A stretch of 64,000 bases of DNA from Dysgonomonadaceae bacterium PH5-43. Lineage in GTDB: Bacteria; Bacteroidota; Bacteroidia; Bacteroidales; Azobacteroidaceae. Positions within the stretch are counted from its first letter, which is position 1. Each line of letters starts with the position of its first letter. The stretch lies in assembly GCA_029916745.1 (NCBI GenBank), contig JARXWK010000005.1:1-64000 (forward strand), read 5' to 3'. Below, one piece after another: positions 26,449-36,536 of this stretch. The translations under genes and the position numbers were made by a program. The notes below the pieces were generated by a model. The model was given only the letters and a program-made list of their open reading frames with translations. It did not search any database and was not told the DNA's origin.

Positions 26449-29400
26449 TTATTTTACAAATACTTTGTAAGCTGTGCCATCAATAATTACGATATAAGTA
26501 CCTTGAGCAAGAGACTTAGCGTAACGTGCTGTAGCATTAGCTTGATCTATTGATAATCCAGAAGTTGAGATTACTTGAATGTTTTTGCTTCCTTCGAAAG
26601 TTACTTCAAGCATACCATCTACTGCATTGATTGTAATACCGTTAGCAATAGCGTCTATACTGTTTAGTATGTCAACTGTAATTGTATAAACCTGAACTTT
26701 TCCATTTTGAGCAGTTACAGTAACCTTAAGTTCTTTAACACCACCTTCTTCAGGTACTCCAACAGCAGTAGCGCCTTCTACAGTAGCAGCAGGATTAGTA
26801 GGAGTTGCAGTTATTATAACACGTTTTGTTCCCTTAGGTATATCATTACACTTGTAATCTAATACTTCAGGATTAAACTCTGGAGTTAATGTTCCAATAT
26901 TAAGTTTCAACAATGACAATGAAGCATCATCACTTGGTATAATAACATTAATTTTATAGCTAGCTACATTATTTTTATTCTTTACAGTAACAGAGAATGC
27001 ATTGTCTCCACTTACAAGATTTTCTAATAATCCACCACCTATTACGGTTGCATTAGGATCGTTAGCAGTAATAGTTAATGTAACTGAATTTCCTGTAGTA
27101 ACAGTTACGATGTAATCGTAAATAGAACCTTCTCCACCTTCTACAACAGTACCATTATCTGCTGTAATAGAAGCGATAGTAGCATCAGCAAATTCGTTGA
27201 ATACTAATCTTGAACCACCATCAGTAATACCATAAGTACCTATGTAATTATCAACAGACGAACCTCCAATAGGATTAAATCCAGAAGTTGCAGCCATTGA
27301 TGCTTCTGAGATACCAAATAAACCATCCATACCAAATACTATTCTGAAGTTAGAAGCTGTAGTTGCTGTATCGCTAACACAGAATCCTTTTTCGTATGTC
27401 AAAGAACCTGTACTTGTTGAAGTAAATGCACTATCAGTATAAATTACAAGGTGATCAGGATAGTCTTTAGATACTATATTATAAAGACCTTCCTCTTCAG
27501 CAGCTGAAATCTTGAATAACTGATTAGCTCCAGCTACAACGTCTTTGTTGGCAGCTTTGAAAGCACCATTGTCATCAAGAGCAACAACTAAACCGTTAGC
27601 TGCATTATTATTTCTGTTAAACTGAATGTAATACCAGTATTCATTAGTATCATCACTTAATTTAGGGAATGTTGATTCAGGAGCATCTTCTTGAGCAATA
27701 AATTTAATAGCATTACCTGCATCATTCTTAACTCCGTAAGATGTATATAGGTAATTATTATTTGTTTTATTCATATAAGAACCTGAAGTTCCAATAGCAC
27801 TAGCAAATAATTGCCAGCAATCAGCAGTTGAATGTTCTACTGCATCTATTCCAGAGAAAGGAGAAGGTGTAGTTGCTGTAATAAATGTATTAGCAGAAGC
27901 ACCTTCCTCTATAGCATCTGTAGTATAAGAAAGGAAATTATTATTCTTGCTAACAAACATATATTGATTTGAGAATGGAGACTCGTAAACTTTCCATAAC
28001 AAATCGTCAGAATCTGTTAGGTAAGTATTTTCAATTGAATTGTTAGCACCTGCGTCTTTAATATAAGCGTTACCTCTTACATTGTAGATATAGTACCAAT
28101 ATTCTGCTCCACCTGCGCTTTGTTCTGAGCACTTAAATGGAAGCTCTGGAAGTTCAGCACCTGTAGCTGTAATTTCGATTACTTTATCTGCTTCTGCATT
28201 TTTAGTTGTTAAAGTAAGAGTAGCTGTATAGTCTCTCAACTCTGTTGGAGTGATAAGTATACGTAGTCCACCTCCTGCATTTTCACCAGCAGTAGCGTCC
28301 CAATTAGTTGGTATTACATTAAATTGTGTAGCATCAGCACCTGTTACATCGTAAGTAATACCTTCTGCAAGAGCTATACCACTAACATTCAAATCCAAGA
28401 TTTTCATCTTACCTTGTGTAACATTACCAAAAGTAATAGCATCTTTGTCTGTAATAATTCTTGGGCGACCTAAACCTTCTCCCTTAAGAGTAGTAGTTGC
28501 TGTATAATCGCCAGAAGTGATTGTAAGAGTTGCTTCGTATACTTTTTCTTCTGTTGGTTTGAATACGATAGAAACATCATCACCTGTTGCTACTTCTTCT
28601 GCATTTTGGATTTCAAAAGCAGCAGCATCTTCACCTGTAATTGTTGCAGTGAAAGTTGCATCTGCAGCTAAGTTAACATCTAATATCGCAACTGTTTGAG
28701 GATCTGACTGAACTAAATTTAGAGCTAAAGTAGCGAAGTCAAGTTCGTCAGCAGTATAAAGAGCCGAGTGAGCAGGAGTAAATGTAACGGCTGCACCGTC
28801 TCCAGTTGGAGCACCCCAAGTTCCAAGACAATCTTTATAATCTCCACTATTTTTATGGTCTAAGTGAGTATCTCCTGAAATAATTACAGCAAATCCCGTA
28901 GCGCCACTCAAACTTGTATGAGTATTAGATCTTAATTCATAAGTACTATTAGCAGTTGGCTCGCTTTTCACAGTAGCTGCATCTCCATCTCCAACAAGAG
29001 GAATAAGGTATCCACCATCTAAAGTTTGGAGATAATATTTAGTTACACCATCAACATCAACTGGAGTAAGTTTCCAAATTTGTCTTTCTTGAATAGTTCT
29101 GTCTATTGCGATACATTTAGCAGCATTACCTACAACATCTTGAGTTAATGTTTTACCTGCACCAGCTCTATGCCAGTTTACATAATACCAAGTATCTAAA
29201 CTTGTTGTTGGATCGATAGGAAGAGCTGCGCAAGTTCCTGTAATATTAACTATCACTGTTTCACCTTCATACTCAACAGTTATTGTAGCTTTAGAATCTT
29301 TATTTGCAACAGTTGGAACATAAGTTACTTTCACACCATAATCATCTTCTACAAATGTAAAATCTGCATCACCAGCAGTAGTTATTGTAGTAGCATCAGT

Positions 29401-30732
29401 ATTTTTAAATATTACAGATTTAGTAGCTGTTTCGCCTTGTTTTACACTTCCAAAGTCAACATCTTTATTTGGCAAGTTTGCAAACTCAATAAACTCGAAT
29501 TGAGAGTTAACACCTTTACCCCAAGTTGCAGTTTCGAAGATAACCGAGTATCCCCAACCACTATTTCCTTGGTGGAAATAAGGAGAACTTGCTGTAAGAG
29601 GAGTCGCTGCTTGGAATATAGCACGTCCATTAGGAGTTGCTGGTTCAGATAAAATCCAACCTGTATTTGGTGTATCAGCTAAAGCTGCAACATCTTTATT
29701 TTTAGCAACCCATTTCCAAGCTGAAAGATATTGATCATAATATTTATTAACGAAAGCATAGTTTCCGTCTGCGTCCATTTCTGCTCTCCATAGTTGTTTT
29801 TCTACATCTCCTGTTGGTAAAGCTTTACCAAAAACTCTATTTATAACATTTTCTGGATCTGTAGCATCTTCATCTGCTGTCATTGTTAAACCTACACGAA
29901 CATCACCTCCTAATACTTGAATAAAGTACCAAGGACCTTCGTTATCTTTAGATAATTTAGGTAAAGCAGGATTAGCCGAAGTTAATGTAGCAATTTCGTC
30001 AGCTGTTAATGTATTGTTAAACAATGCTATTTGAGAAACATTAAATCTTCCGTATTCATTATCTCCATGATTATCTCCTAAAAGATATAAAAGTCCATCA
30101 GGAATAATCCATTGATTAGCATCAGTAACTCCACCGTAATAAACAACAGTACCATCTTCGTGAGCTACATAAATGTTAATCTTATTTGAAGCTGCTGTTA
30201 AATCAATATTTAGAATAATTCTGTTCCAATCGCTTGGCAACAAAGCATTTTCCTTATATTTGCCACAACCAACACCATTTACACGTCCTGAAGCTCCATC
30301 GCTAAAAGACACAAAGAAATTACCATCTCCTTTCGATTTTGTATATAAAATCGAGCTTAGATTTTGTCCAGTACCCTTATTTGCATCCATTTTAAGGTCG
30401 TACATAACAGCATACTTTTCTACTTTGTTCGATCCTTCTGTTGTTTCTGTAAGCCCGTGTGTTAAAGCAAACCCTGAAGCTACTTTAGCACCAACGTCTA
30501 AACGCATAGTACCTACACCATCAACTTTTTGCCAATAAGTTAATTCTTTATTTTGAATTGTAAGAGCCATAGACTCTCCACCTACAGTAGCAACCGTATC
30601 GGTTTCTGCTGTCTTAAATTCCCACAAACCTGCCAAAGAAGAAACCTTGGTGGGGGAATTAAAATTTGTAAACTGTGCGAATGCTCCTGTATACAGAAAT
30701 ACTGCACATACTAATAAGAAAAGCTTTCTCAT
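26449..30732 (-). CDS. Giant secreted multi-domain surface protein with LamG, ricin-like, Ig-like and cadherin-like domains
   Basis: 1427 residues with a signal peptide (1-19). A LamG/concanavalin-like domain (about 25-255) is followed by four ricin-like modules at about 267-418, 515-653, 878-1014 and 1032-1182. Between them are Ig-like sheets opening with DFGSVKQGE (near 426) and ITFGNVTQG (near 766), which resemble DUF1573/choice-of-anchor repeats, plus another near 664-753. Two cadherin-like beta-sandwich domains (about 1190-1265 and 1272-1355) precede a sorting-type C-terminus (1360-1427). No enzyme motif is seen, so it is probably a binding or adhesive surface protein. It is transcribed alone, with a promoter box at 30794 and a terminator at 26393. 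Confidence 0.75.
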   Translation of the reverse strand: MRKLFLLVCAVFLYTGAFAQFTNFNSPTKVSSLAGLWEFKTAETDTVATVGGESMALTIQNKELTYWQKVDGVGTMRLDVGAKVASGFALTHGLTETTEGSNKVEKYAVMYDLKMDANKGTGQNLSSILYTKSKGDGNFFVSFSDGASGRVNGVGCGKYKENALLPSDWNRIILNIDLTAASNKINIYVAHEDGTVVYYGGVTDANQWIIPDGLLYLLGDNHGDNEYGRFNVSQIALFNNTLTADEIATLTSANPALPKLSKDNEGPWYFIQVLGGDVRVGLTMTADEDATDPENVINRVFGKALPTGDVEKQLWRAEMDADGNYAFVNKYYDQYLSAWKWVAKNKDVAALADTPNTGWILSEPATPNGRAIFQAATPLTASSPYFHQGNSGWGYSVIFETATWGKGVNSQFEFIEFANLPNKDVDFGSVKQGETATKSVIFKNTDATTITTAGDADFTFVEDDYGVKVTYVPTVANKDSKATITVEYEGETVIVNITGTCAALPIDPTTSLDTWYYVNWHRAGAGKTLTQDVVGNAAKCIAIDRTIQERQIWKLTPVDVDGVTKYYLQTLDGGYLIPLVGDGDAATVKSEPTANSTYELRSNTHTSLSGATGFAVIISGDTHLDHKNSGDYKDCLGTWGAPTGDGAAVTFTPAHSALYTADELDFATLALNLVQSDPQTVAILDVNLAADATFTATITGEDAAAFEIQNAEEVATGDDVSIVFKPTEEKVYEATLTITSGDYTATTTLKGEGLGRPRIITDKDAITFGNVTQGKMKILDLNVSGIALAEGITYDVTGADATQFNVIPTNWDATAGENAGGGLRILITPTELRDYTATLTLTTKNAEADKVIEITATGAELPELPFKCSEQSAGGAEYWYYIYNVRGNAYIKDAGANNSIENTYLTDSDDLLWKVYESPFSNQYMFVSKNNNFLSYTTDAIEEGASANTFITATTPSPFSGIDAVEHSTADCWQLFASAIGTSGSYMNKTNNNYLYTSYGVKNDAGNAIKFIAQEDAPESTFPKLSDDTNEYWYYIQFNRNNNAANGLVVALDDNGAFKAANKDVVAGANQLFKISAAEEEGLYNIVSKDYPDHLVIYTDSAFTSTSTGSLTYEKGFCVSDTATTASNFRIVFGMDGLFGISEASMAATSGFNPIGGSSVDNYIGTYGITDGGSRLVFNEFADATIASITADNGTVVEGGEGSIYDYIVTVTTGNSVTLTITANDPNATVIGGGLLENLVSGDNAFSVTVKNKNNVASYKINVIIPSDDASLSLLKLNIGTLTPEFNPEVLDYKCNDIPKGTKRVIITATPTNPAATVEGATAVGVPEEGGVKELKVTVTAQNGKVQVYTITVDILNSIDAIANGITINAVDGMLEVTFEGSKNIQVISTSGLSIDQANATARYAKSLAQGTYIVIIDGTAYKVFVK

Positions 30733-30793
30733 AAACTTAAAAATTTTAAATTGATAAACTAAATTAAATCACTTTTGATAAATCATTATGGGG

Positions 30794-30801
30794 CAAATAT
30801 A
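30794..30801 (-). promoter_or_regulatory. -7 box for the 1427-residue protein gene
   Basis: TATATTTG on the minus strand, 62 bp upstream of the start at 30732, matches TAnnTTTG. Confidence 0.5.
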
Positions 30802-30888
30802 CGATTTTTTTTTAATCCAAAGCATTTTTATTCTTTTTTATACAAAGAAAAAAGGAAAATTGATTTTTTTAACAGTAACATAAGGCTT

Positions 30889-31694
30889 AACTGTCATCGT
30901 AGACAACGCTTCGCTCACCTCTCGCTTTATCTCTGGAAACGCGGCACGCCACGTCTCTACTGTGCATTGCGATTGGCTTCGCTTTGCGCTAACTTTTAGT
31001 TTTTAACTCTATCCCCGTAGGCAACGCTTCGCTCGCCGTACGGCTATGGAATTTTTACCCTTTGGGTAACCCTAACTTTTATCTTTTAGTTTTTAACTGC
31101 GAGCTTGCGAGCTTGTCGCTTTGCGCCAACTCTTAGTTCTTCACTCTTAGTTCTTAGTTCAAAAATGCAAAGTCTCACTTAGGGGCTTCTCTCTACTAAG
31201 AGACCCCTGCTCTCTCTTAGTAGATAGGCGAGGTGTCTCTACTAAGAAAGGCGGGGTGCTTTAAGGATAAAGACGATACCGTTCTACTAAGAGCTACATC
31301 GGGTCTCTACTAAGAAACAGCTCGCCTATCTACTAAGAACGACGAGGGGTATCTACTGAGAGAGACAAGGGGTATGTAGTAACAAACAGCTCACCTATCT
31401 ACTAAGAAAGGAAAGGTGTCTCTACTAATAGCGATAAGGGTGTTCTACTAATAGCAACGAAGTGCTTCGCAAGAGAGATAGAGCCGTCCATTTGCCCAGT
31501 CGCTAACTTTTACGCTATTCTCAGAGAGTTAAGTAATTACGGATAGTTGCCTATTGATGCGGTTTGCTTACTCTCTTGCCTTCTCTCTTGAATTAAACAA
31601 AGGGTCGATAATATCAAAATAATAGAGAAAAGAGAAGTATTGTAAAAATAAGTAAGTTGAAAAAATGTCAAGAATTTTGGTGAAATAGAAAAAG
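30889..31694. repeat. Long non-coding interspersed repeat, copy A
   Basis: About 800 bp without a credible gene. It closely matches the reverse complement of 48047-48772, over CCCGTAGGCAACGCTTCGCT, the GCGCAAAGCG block, the CTCTTAGTTCTT words, GCCGTCCATTTG, and the AT-rich end that reaches within 14 bp of the mnmD stop. The middle (about 31185-31460) holds roughly ten copies of CTACTAAGA or its complement every 20-35 bp. Some blocks are in a different order from copy B, so the element has been reshuffled. Confidence 0.85.
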
Positions 31695-31707
31695 GGAAAG
31701 ATAAAGT

Positions 31708-32364
31708 TTAGTTTTTTTGCGCCATAAGTATTTCTCTTTTCCCTGGAGGACCAGGTAGGCGACTAACAACAAAGCCAGCCGACTGCATTCGCCTGCGAAT
31801 TTCTCCTTTTGCACAATATGTGGATAAGACTCCATCAGTATTCATAGAGAGAAATATTTTGTTAAACAAATCTTCGCTCCATACTTCCGATTGTTTATCA
31901 GGAGCAAAAGCATCGTAATAAACAACGTCGTAGGTGCCGAGAGAGTAATCGTAATCGTTAAAATCGGTATGTACTTTATGAATAATTCTATCTTCAGTAA
32001 TATTAACAGGGGTATTCCATTCGGCAGTATGAATTTTTTCGAATAGTTCTTTGTCGCTATCTGAATAGTTAAGCGAGGATATTATCTCTTTCGTTAGGGG
32101 GTATTTCTCTAAGGTTGTGTAGTGTAGTTTTATATTACGCTTTGCCGCTTCCATAAAAGTCAGCAAAGCGTTTAATCCTGTTCCAAAACCCATTTCAAGC
32201 ACACGTATTTCGTCCTTTTTGCACTTATTAAAGGCTGTATTTATATACACGTGTAGAGATTCTTGCACTGCTCCGTTTACCGAATGATAGTGTTCGTCCA
32301 TATCTGGAAGGTACAACGTATGCGAGCCATCAGATGTTTTTTGTATAACAATAGGCGATTGCAT
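31708..32364 (-). CDS. mnmD: tRNA 5-methylaminomethyl-2-thiouridine methyltransferase
   Basis: 218 residues. The Rossmann methyltransferase core has the SAM-binding motif EMGFGTGLNAL (57-67). A YYDAFAPDKQSEVWS segment and LSTYCAKGEIRRRMQSAGF near the end are hallmarks of MnmD/MnmC methyltransferases. It methylates the wobble uridine of certain tRNAs. The oxidase half present in the fused MnmC of other bacteria is absent, as usual in Bacteroidetes. Its start immediately follows the thioesterase stop at 32365, so the two are likely co-transcribed with cysS. Confidence 0.9.
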   Translation of the reverse strand: MQSPIVIQKTSDGSHTLYLPDMDEHYHSVNGAVQESLHVYINTAFNKCKKDEIRVLEMGFGTGLNALLTFMEAAKRNIKLHYTTLEKYPLTKEIISSLNYSDSDKELFEKIHTAEWNTPVNITEDRIIHKVHTDFNDYDYSLGTYDVVYYDAFAPDKQSEVWSEDLFNKIFLSMNTDGVLSTYCAKGEIRRRMQSAGFVVSRLPGPPGKREILMAQKN

Positions 32365-32766
32365 TTATTTATCGGTAGTAATTGGAATGTTTTTAGTATA
32401 TCCCGTTACGGTAAACAAAGCTATTAAAGTGCCGTGTTCATCGGTAATTTCAACTTCGTAAGTTGGAATTTTCGGGTGCTTGTTCACTATGTTCGCTTCG
32501 GCGTAAAGCGTTCCGCTATTAGTACTCTTAAAGAATCGAATGCTTGTTTCTAACGACACGGTTAAGTAACCATAAGAATGAGCTGCTGCTGCGAAAGCCA
32601 AATCGGCGAGTGTAAATATTGCACCTCCCTGCACTACGTTGCCTGCATTGAAGTGACTTTCATTTACATTCATCTTGGTTCGGGCTCTGCCTTCTCCTAT
32701 CTCGATAAGTTCTACACCTGAGAGTTCGGCATATTTATCGTTCTTAAAAAAATCTTTGAGAGTCAT
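32365..32766 (-). CDS. PaaI-type hotdog thioesterase
   Basis: 133 residues with a single hotdog domain. The segment HFNAGNVVQGGAIFTLADLA (39-58) matches the PaaI family. The aspartate in LAD is kept, but the usual HGG is QGG here, which may change activity. It probably hydrolyses acyl-CoA or similar thioesters. It lies between cysS (1-bp gap) and mnmD (no gap), so the three form a tight operon. Confidence 0.85.
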   Translation of the reverse strand: MTLKDFFKNDKYAELSGVELIEIGEGRARTKMNVNESHFNAGNVVQGGAIFTLADLAFAAAAHSYGYLTVSLETSIRFFKSTNSGTLYAEANIVNKHPKIPTYEVEITDEHGTLIALFTVTGYTKNIPITTDK

Positions 32767-32767
32767 T

Positions 32768-34246
32768 TTAACGATTTAATTTCCACTCATAGCCATCTTT
32801 CGTGTCTTTTATCTCGAATCCTAAAGCAGTAAGTTCGTTACGTATCTTGTCTGATGTTGCCCAGTCTTTATTAACTTTAGCTTGCATACGCATTTCCAAC
32901 AACATATCAATAGCTTTAGAGAAAGATTCAAAAGAAGCGTTGCTGTCTTTCAATTCGTTTTTAACACCAAGAAGATCAAATAAGAATGTATTGAAGAAGT
33001 TTTTCAATTGTTCGATGTCTTGAGCCGTAAGACTTACTTGTTTTGCGACTGCCGAATTGATTATTTTTGCGGCTTCGAAAAGATATGAAATAACAATAGG
33101 AGTATTCAAATCGTCGTTCATAGCCTCATAGCTTTTGTTTATAAGTTCGGCTATATCAACAGTTGATTCTGTACTTTCTGGTTCTAACTTACCTATTTTA
33201 TCGTAAGCATCAAGAAGTCGAGACAATCCCTTTTCGGAAGCCTGCAAAGCTTCGTTACTAAAATCTACAGTACTTCTATAATGAGCTTGAAGCACAAAGA
33301 AACGGATAGTCATAGGTGCGTAAGGCTGAGTAAGCAACTCGTGAGTTCCAGTAAAGAACTCTTCAAGGTTTATGAAGTTATTATAAGACTTACCCATCTT
33401 TTGTCCGTTTATTGTAAGCATATTATTATGCATCCAATATCTCACAGAGTCGTATCCTGTAGAAGCCACACTTTGAGCTATTTCGCACTCGTGGTGAGGG
33501 AATATCAAGTCCATTCCTCCTCCGTGAATATCGAATTTTTCGCCAAGATACTTCTTGCTCATAGCCGTACACTCTAAGTGCCAACCTGGAAAACCATCAC
33601 TCCAAGGCGAAGGCCAACGCATAATATGTTCGGGCGAAGCCTTTTTCCAGAGAGCAAAGTCGTAAGATTTGTTTTTCTCGTCCTGACCATCAAGTTCGCG
33701 AGTTGTGTTAAGCATATCTTCTATATTACGCCCCGACAACACTCCGTAGTTATACTCTTTATTGTATTTATCAACATCGAAATATACAGAGCCTTTGCTT
33801 TCGTAAGCGTAACCTCTATCCAATATATCTTTAACTAATTGAATTTGCTCTATAACGTGACCACTTGCGTGAGGTTCTATACTTGGAGGCAACACATTAA
33901 GCGCTTCCATAGCTTTGTGATAACGGTTTAAGTAATACTGAACAACCTCCATAGGTTCAAGGTTTTCCAATTTAGCTTTCTTTGCTATCTTGTCTTCTCC
34001 CTCATCGGCATCATTAACCAAGTGTCCTACATCGGTAATGTTTCTTACATATCTTACCTTATATCCTAAATGAGAAAGATAACGGAATAGAATATCAAAT
34101 GTTATGGCAGGACGAGCGTGTCCTAAATGTGGGTCGCCATAAACAGTAGGTCCACAAACATAAAGCCCTACTCTTTCGGGTATTATAGACTCAAACAACT
34201 CTTTCTTTCTTGTTAGTGTATTGTAGATATAAAGTTTCTTTTCCAT
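32768..34246 (-). CDS. cysS: Cysteinyl-tRNA synthetase
   Basis: 492 residues, full length. It charges tRNA-Cys. The HIGH-type motif is HLGH (40-43), the KMSKS-type motif is KMGKS, and zinc ligands include C31 and the FPHHECE segment. A helical tRNA-binding domain follows, with a C-terminal EIKDTKDG and W element. It is the first gene of a compact run with the hotdog thioesterase and mnmD. Confidence 0.96.
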   Translation of the reverse strand: MEKKLYIYNTLTRKKELFESIIPERVGLYVCGPTVYGDPHLGHARPAITFDILFRYLSHLGYKVRYVRNITDVGHLVNDADEGEDKIAKKAKLENLEPMEVVQYYLNRYHKAMEALNVLPPSIEPHASGHVIEQIQLVKDILDRGYAYESKGSVYFDVDKYNKEYNYGVLSGRNIEDMLNTTRELDGQDEKNKSYDFALWKKASPEHIMRWPSPWSDGFPGWHLECTAMSKKYLGEKFDIHGGGMDLIFPHHECEIAQSVASTGYDSVRYWMHNNMLTINGQKMGKSYNNFINLEEFFTGTHELLTQPYAPMTIRFFVLQAHYRSTVDFSNEALQASEKGLSRLLDAYDKIGKLEPESTESTVDIAELINKSYEAMNDDLNTPIVISYLFEAAKIINSAVAKQVSLTAQDIEQLKNFFNTFLFDLLGVKNELKDSNASFESFSKAIDMLLEMRMQAKVNKDWATSDKIRNELTALGFEIKDTKDGYEWKLNR

Positions 34247-34284
34247 TATCTTTTAATCAATTATTATAATTAATACGTAAATAA

Positions 34285-34322
34285 CAACATTCTAATTCTT
34301 TAAGTTAAGAATTAGAATGTTG
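34285..34322 (-). terminator. Terminator after the aminotransferase gene
   Basis: A perfect 16-bp stem (34285-34300 with 34307-34322) with a 6-base loop lies about 40 bp after the stop at 34361. AT-rich flanks on both sides could let it work in either direction. Confidence 0.75.
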
Positions 34323-34360
34323 CTTATTATTGTTTTTATTTTTCTTTATATGAAAGAAGC

Positions 34361-35554
34361 TTAGCTTAGTTTTGCTAAAGTTTCTTTTACTCTTTTCATA
34401 GCCTCAACCAACTGTTCGTCGGAAGTAGCATAAGAGAAACGAATACAATTAGGCGCACCAAAAGCCATACCGCCAACAGCAGCAACGTGTCCTTCTTCTA
34501 ATAAGAACATAGCTAAGTCGGCAGAGTTTTCCATTTTCTTTCCGTTGAATGATTTACCTATATAATAAGAACAATCGGGGAATAAGTAGAAAGCTCCTTG
34601 AGGTTTGCTTACCTTAAAGCCTTCTATATTACTTGCCAATTCTACCATAAGGTTACGACGACGTTCGAAAGCTTCACGCATAGTTCCTACACATTCTTGC
34701 GGGCCAGTATAAGCTGCTTCGGCTGCTTTTTGTGCAATAGAACAAGGACCTGACGTGTATTGTCCTTGCAATTTATTACAAGCAGAAGCTATCCACTGAG
34801 GAGCTGCTATCCAACCTAAACGCCAGCCAGTCATTGCGTAGCCTTTAGATACTCCGTTTATAATAACTACACGTTCGCGAACGTTCTCAAACTGAGCAAT
34901 ACTTTCGTGTTTGCCTACATAATTAATATGTTCGTAAATTTCGTCAGCAATAATAGTTATGTTAGGATATTTAGCCAATACATCAGCTAAGCCTTTTAAT
35001 TCTTCTTTAGAATAAACGCTTCCTGTAGGATTAGAAGGAGAGCAAAGAATAATCGCTTTTGTTTTAGGAGTAATTGCAGCTTCTAACTGAGATGGAGTAA
35101 TTTTGAAGTCTTGTTCAATACCAGCAGTAACTATTACGTTTGTACCTTCGGCAAGCTTAACCATTTCTACATAGCTAACCCAATAAGGAGCAGGCACAAT
35201 TACTTCATCGCCAGCACCAATAATAGAAAGCAATACGTTACATACCGATTGTTTTGCTCCATTAGAACAAACAATTTGTTCTGGTTTATAGTCTAAGCCA
35301 TTTTCTTTTTTTAGTTTTGCTACTATTGCATTTCTTAATGCAGGATAACCAGGAACTGGCGAGTAGAAAGAAAAGTTATTGTCTACGGCTTTCTTTGCTG
35401 CTTCTTTAATAAAGTCGGGAGTATTAAAATCGGGTTCTCCCACACTTAGATTAATCACATCAATACCTTGAGCTTTTAGCTCATTACTTTTTTGCGACAT
35501 AGCTAACGTCTCTGATGGAGACAAGGCAGCCAAACGTTCTGATACTTGAGACAT
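34361..35554 (-). CDS. Class I pyridoxal-phosphate aminotransferase (aspartate aminotransferase-like)
   Basis: 397 residues of fold-type I. The PLP lysine is K237 in NGVSKGYAMTGWRLGW. SNPTG (174-178) and the DEIYEH motif also match the aspartate aminotransferase Ib subgroup. It most likely interconverts aspartate and oxaloacetate with glutamate, though substrate range cannot be judged from sequence. A promoter box at 35598 and a terminator at 34285 frame it as a single-gene unit. Confidence 0.9.
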   Translation of the reverse strand: MSQVSERLAALSPSETLAMSQKSNELKAQGIDVINLSVGEPDFNTPDFIKEAAKKAVDNNFSFYSPVPGYPALRNAIVAKLKKENGLDYKPEQIVCSNGAKQSVCNVLLSIIGAGDEVIVPAPYWVSYVEMVKLAEGTNVIVTAGIEQDFKITPSQLEAAITPKTKAIILCSPSNPTGSVYSKEELKGLADVLAKYPNITIIADEIYEHINYVGKHESIAQFENVRERVVIINGVSKGYAMTGWRLGWIAAPQWIASACNKLQGQYTSGPCSIAQKAAEAAYTGPQECVGTMREAFERRRNLMVELASNIEGFKVSKPQGAFYLFPDCSYYIGKSFNGKKMENSADLAMFLLEEGHVAAVGGMAFGAPNCIRFSYATSDEQLVEAMKRVKETLAKLS

Positions 35555-35597
35555 AAATAAAGTATGTTTTTGTTAATTATACACTTGTATTAGAGTA

Positions 35598-35605
35598 CAA
35601 AAGTA
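35598..35605 (-). promoter_or_regulatory. -7 box for the aminotransferase gene
   Basis: TACTTTTG on the minus strand, 44 bp upstream of the start at 35554, matches TAnnTTTG. Confidence 0.5.
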
Positions 35606-35685
35606 AAACATTTTATTTGATTAATAACAATATCAGGGAATAAATAAATCAAGTTAGCTTAGTTAAGACAAAGCTATTCATAAAG

Positions 35686-36525
35686 TTAGAGCGAACGCAG
35701 AACAATAATTCCTCTATTGCTCTTAATGGCTTTGCAATAATCCGACAGCGATTCTGGATTAACTAACACTTTTTTATGTTTCGATGAAGCGTGGATAAAT
35801 GTAAGTCCGCCTTTGTATCGGTAAGCTATTCCTAAGTGAGCAATATCAACGCCTTTGGCACTTGTTACAAAGCATATAATATCTCCGTCTTTAATAAGAT
35901 GCTGTTTGTCTTTTATTTCATTTTTAGGGAGATAGTAATAAGTTGTTCTTTTATTGATAATATTCTCTATCTCTTTCATCGTAGCCAAATCGGCAGGATT
36001 AGACTTAAGGGCAGGGTATAACTCTGGGCGAGTAGACATAATGCTAACTTCGGGATAGAATTTCTTGCCTCCTATTCCGTGTGTAATATCTTCAACTACA
36101 TTTTTATTTATATTGTCGGTTATCCAATCAGATGTATAATGTAGTCGAGAAGTATATCCTTGAATTATACCATTGCGGTATCTTATATATTTTAATTGTC
36201 GTGCGAAGTAATCGAAATCAGGATTAGCGTATCTAACTGTTCTCGACAAAGCTAAACAGTTATCAACAAAAGTCATACAATCTAACTCTCTAAGATTAAT
36301 TACTAATTGCTCCTCTTTATTAACTTCTAAAGTATGCCCAACATAAGGAGTTCCCATTAAATGCCAAGCCGCCTTAAGTAGAAGTTCGTTAGGCGACAAA
36401 GCGACTGTATCTTTCTCACATTCTTTTATAAAAGACGTAACAACTTTTTCATCTTTTCCATTATCTTGTTGTGCCTGCACTGATAGGCAAATTACAAGAC
36501 TCAATACAATTGACAATCTTTTCAT
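35686..36525 (-). CDS. DUF1460 secreted cysteine amidase (NlpC/P60-like, cell-wall)
   Basis: 279 residues with a signal peptide (1-19). The family motif LDCMTFVDN carries the likely nucleophile C83, and a later VDIAHLGIAYR supplies the histidine. DUF1460 members studied elsewhere act as N-acetylmuramoyl-L-alanine amidase-like enzymes on peptidoglycan fragments in the periplasm. The gene starts 11 bp after the murF-alr stop, and the shared cell-wall theme supports a functional link. Confidence 0.88.
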   Translation of the reverse strand: MKRLSIVLSLVICLSVQAQQDNGKDEKVVTSFIKECEKDTVALSPNELLLKAAWHLMGTPYVGHTLEVNKEEQLVINLRELDCMTFVDNCLALSRTVRYANPDFDYFARQLKYIRYRNGIIQGYTSRLHYTSDWITDNINKNVVEDITHGIGGKKFYPEVSIMSTRPELYPALKSNPADLATMKEIENIINKRTTYYYLPKNEIKDKQHLIKDGDIICFVTSAKGVDIAHLGIAYRYKGGLTFIHASSKHKKVLVNPESLSDYCKAIKSNRGIIVLRSL

Positions 36526-36536
36526 TTACTTAAAAT

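Noticed and set aside
30173-30538. Plus-strand 121-residue frame
   Set aside because: It is antisense to the 1427-residue protein gene, with no signal, start context or recognisable domain.
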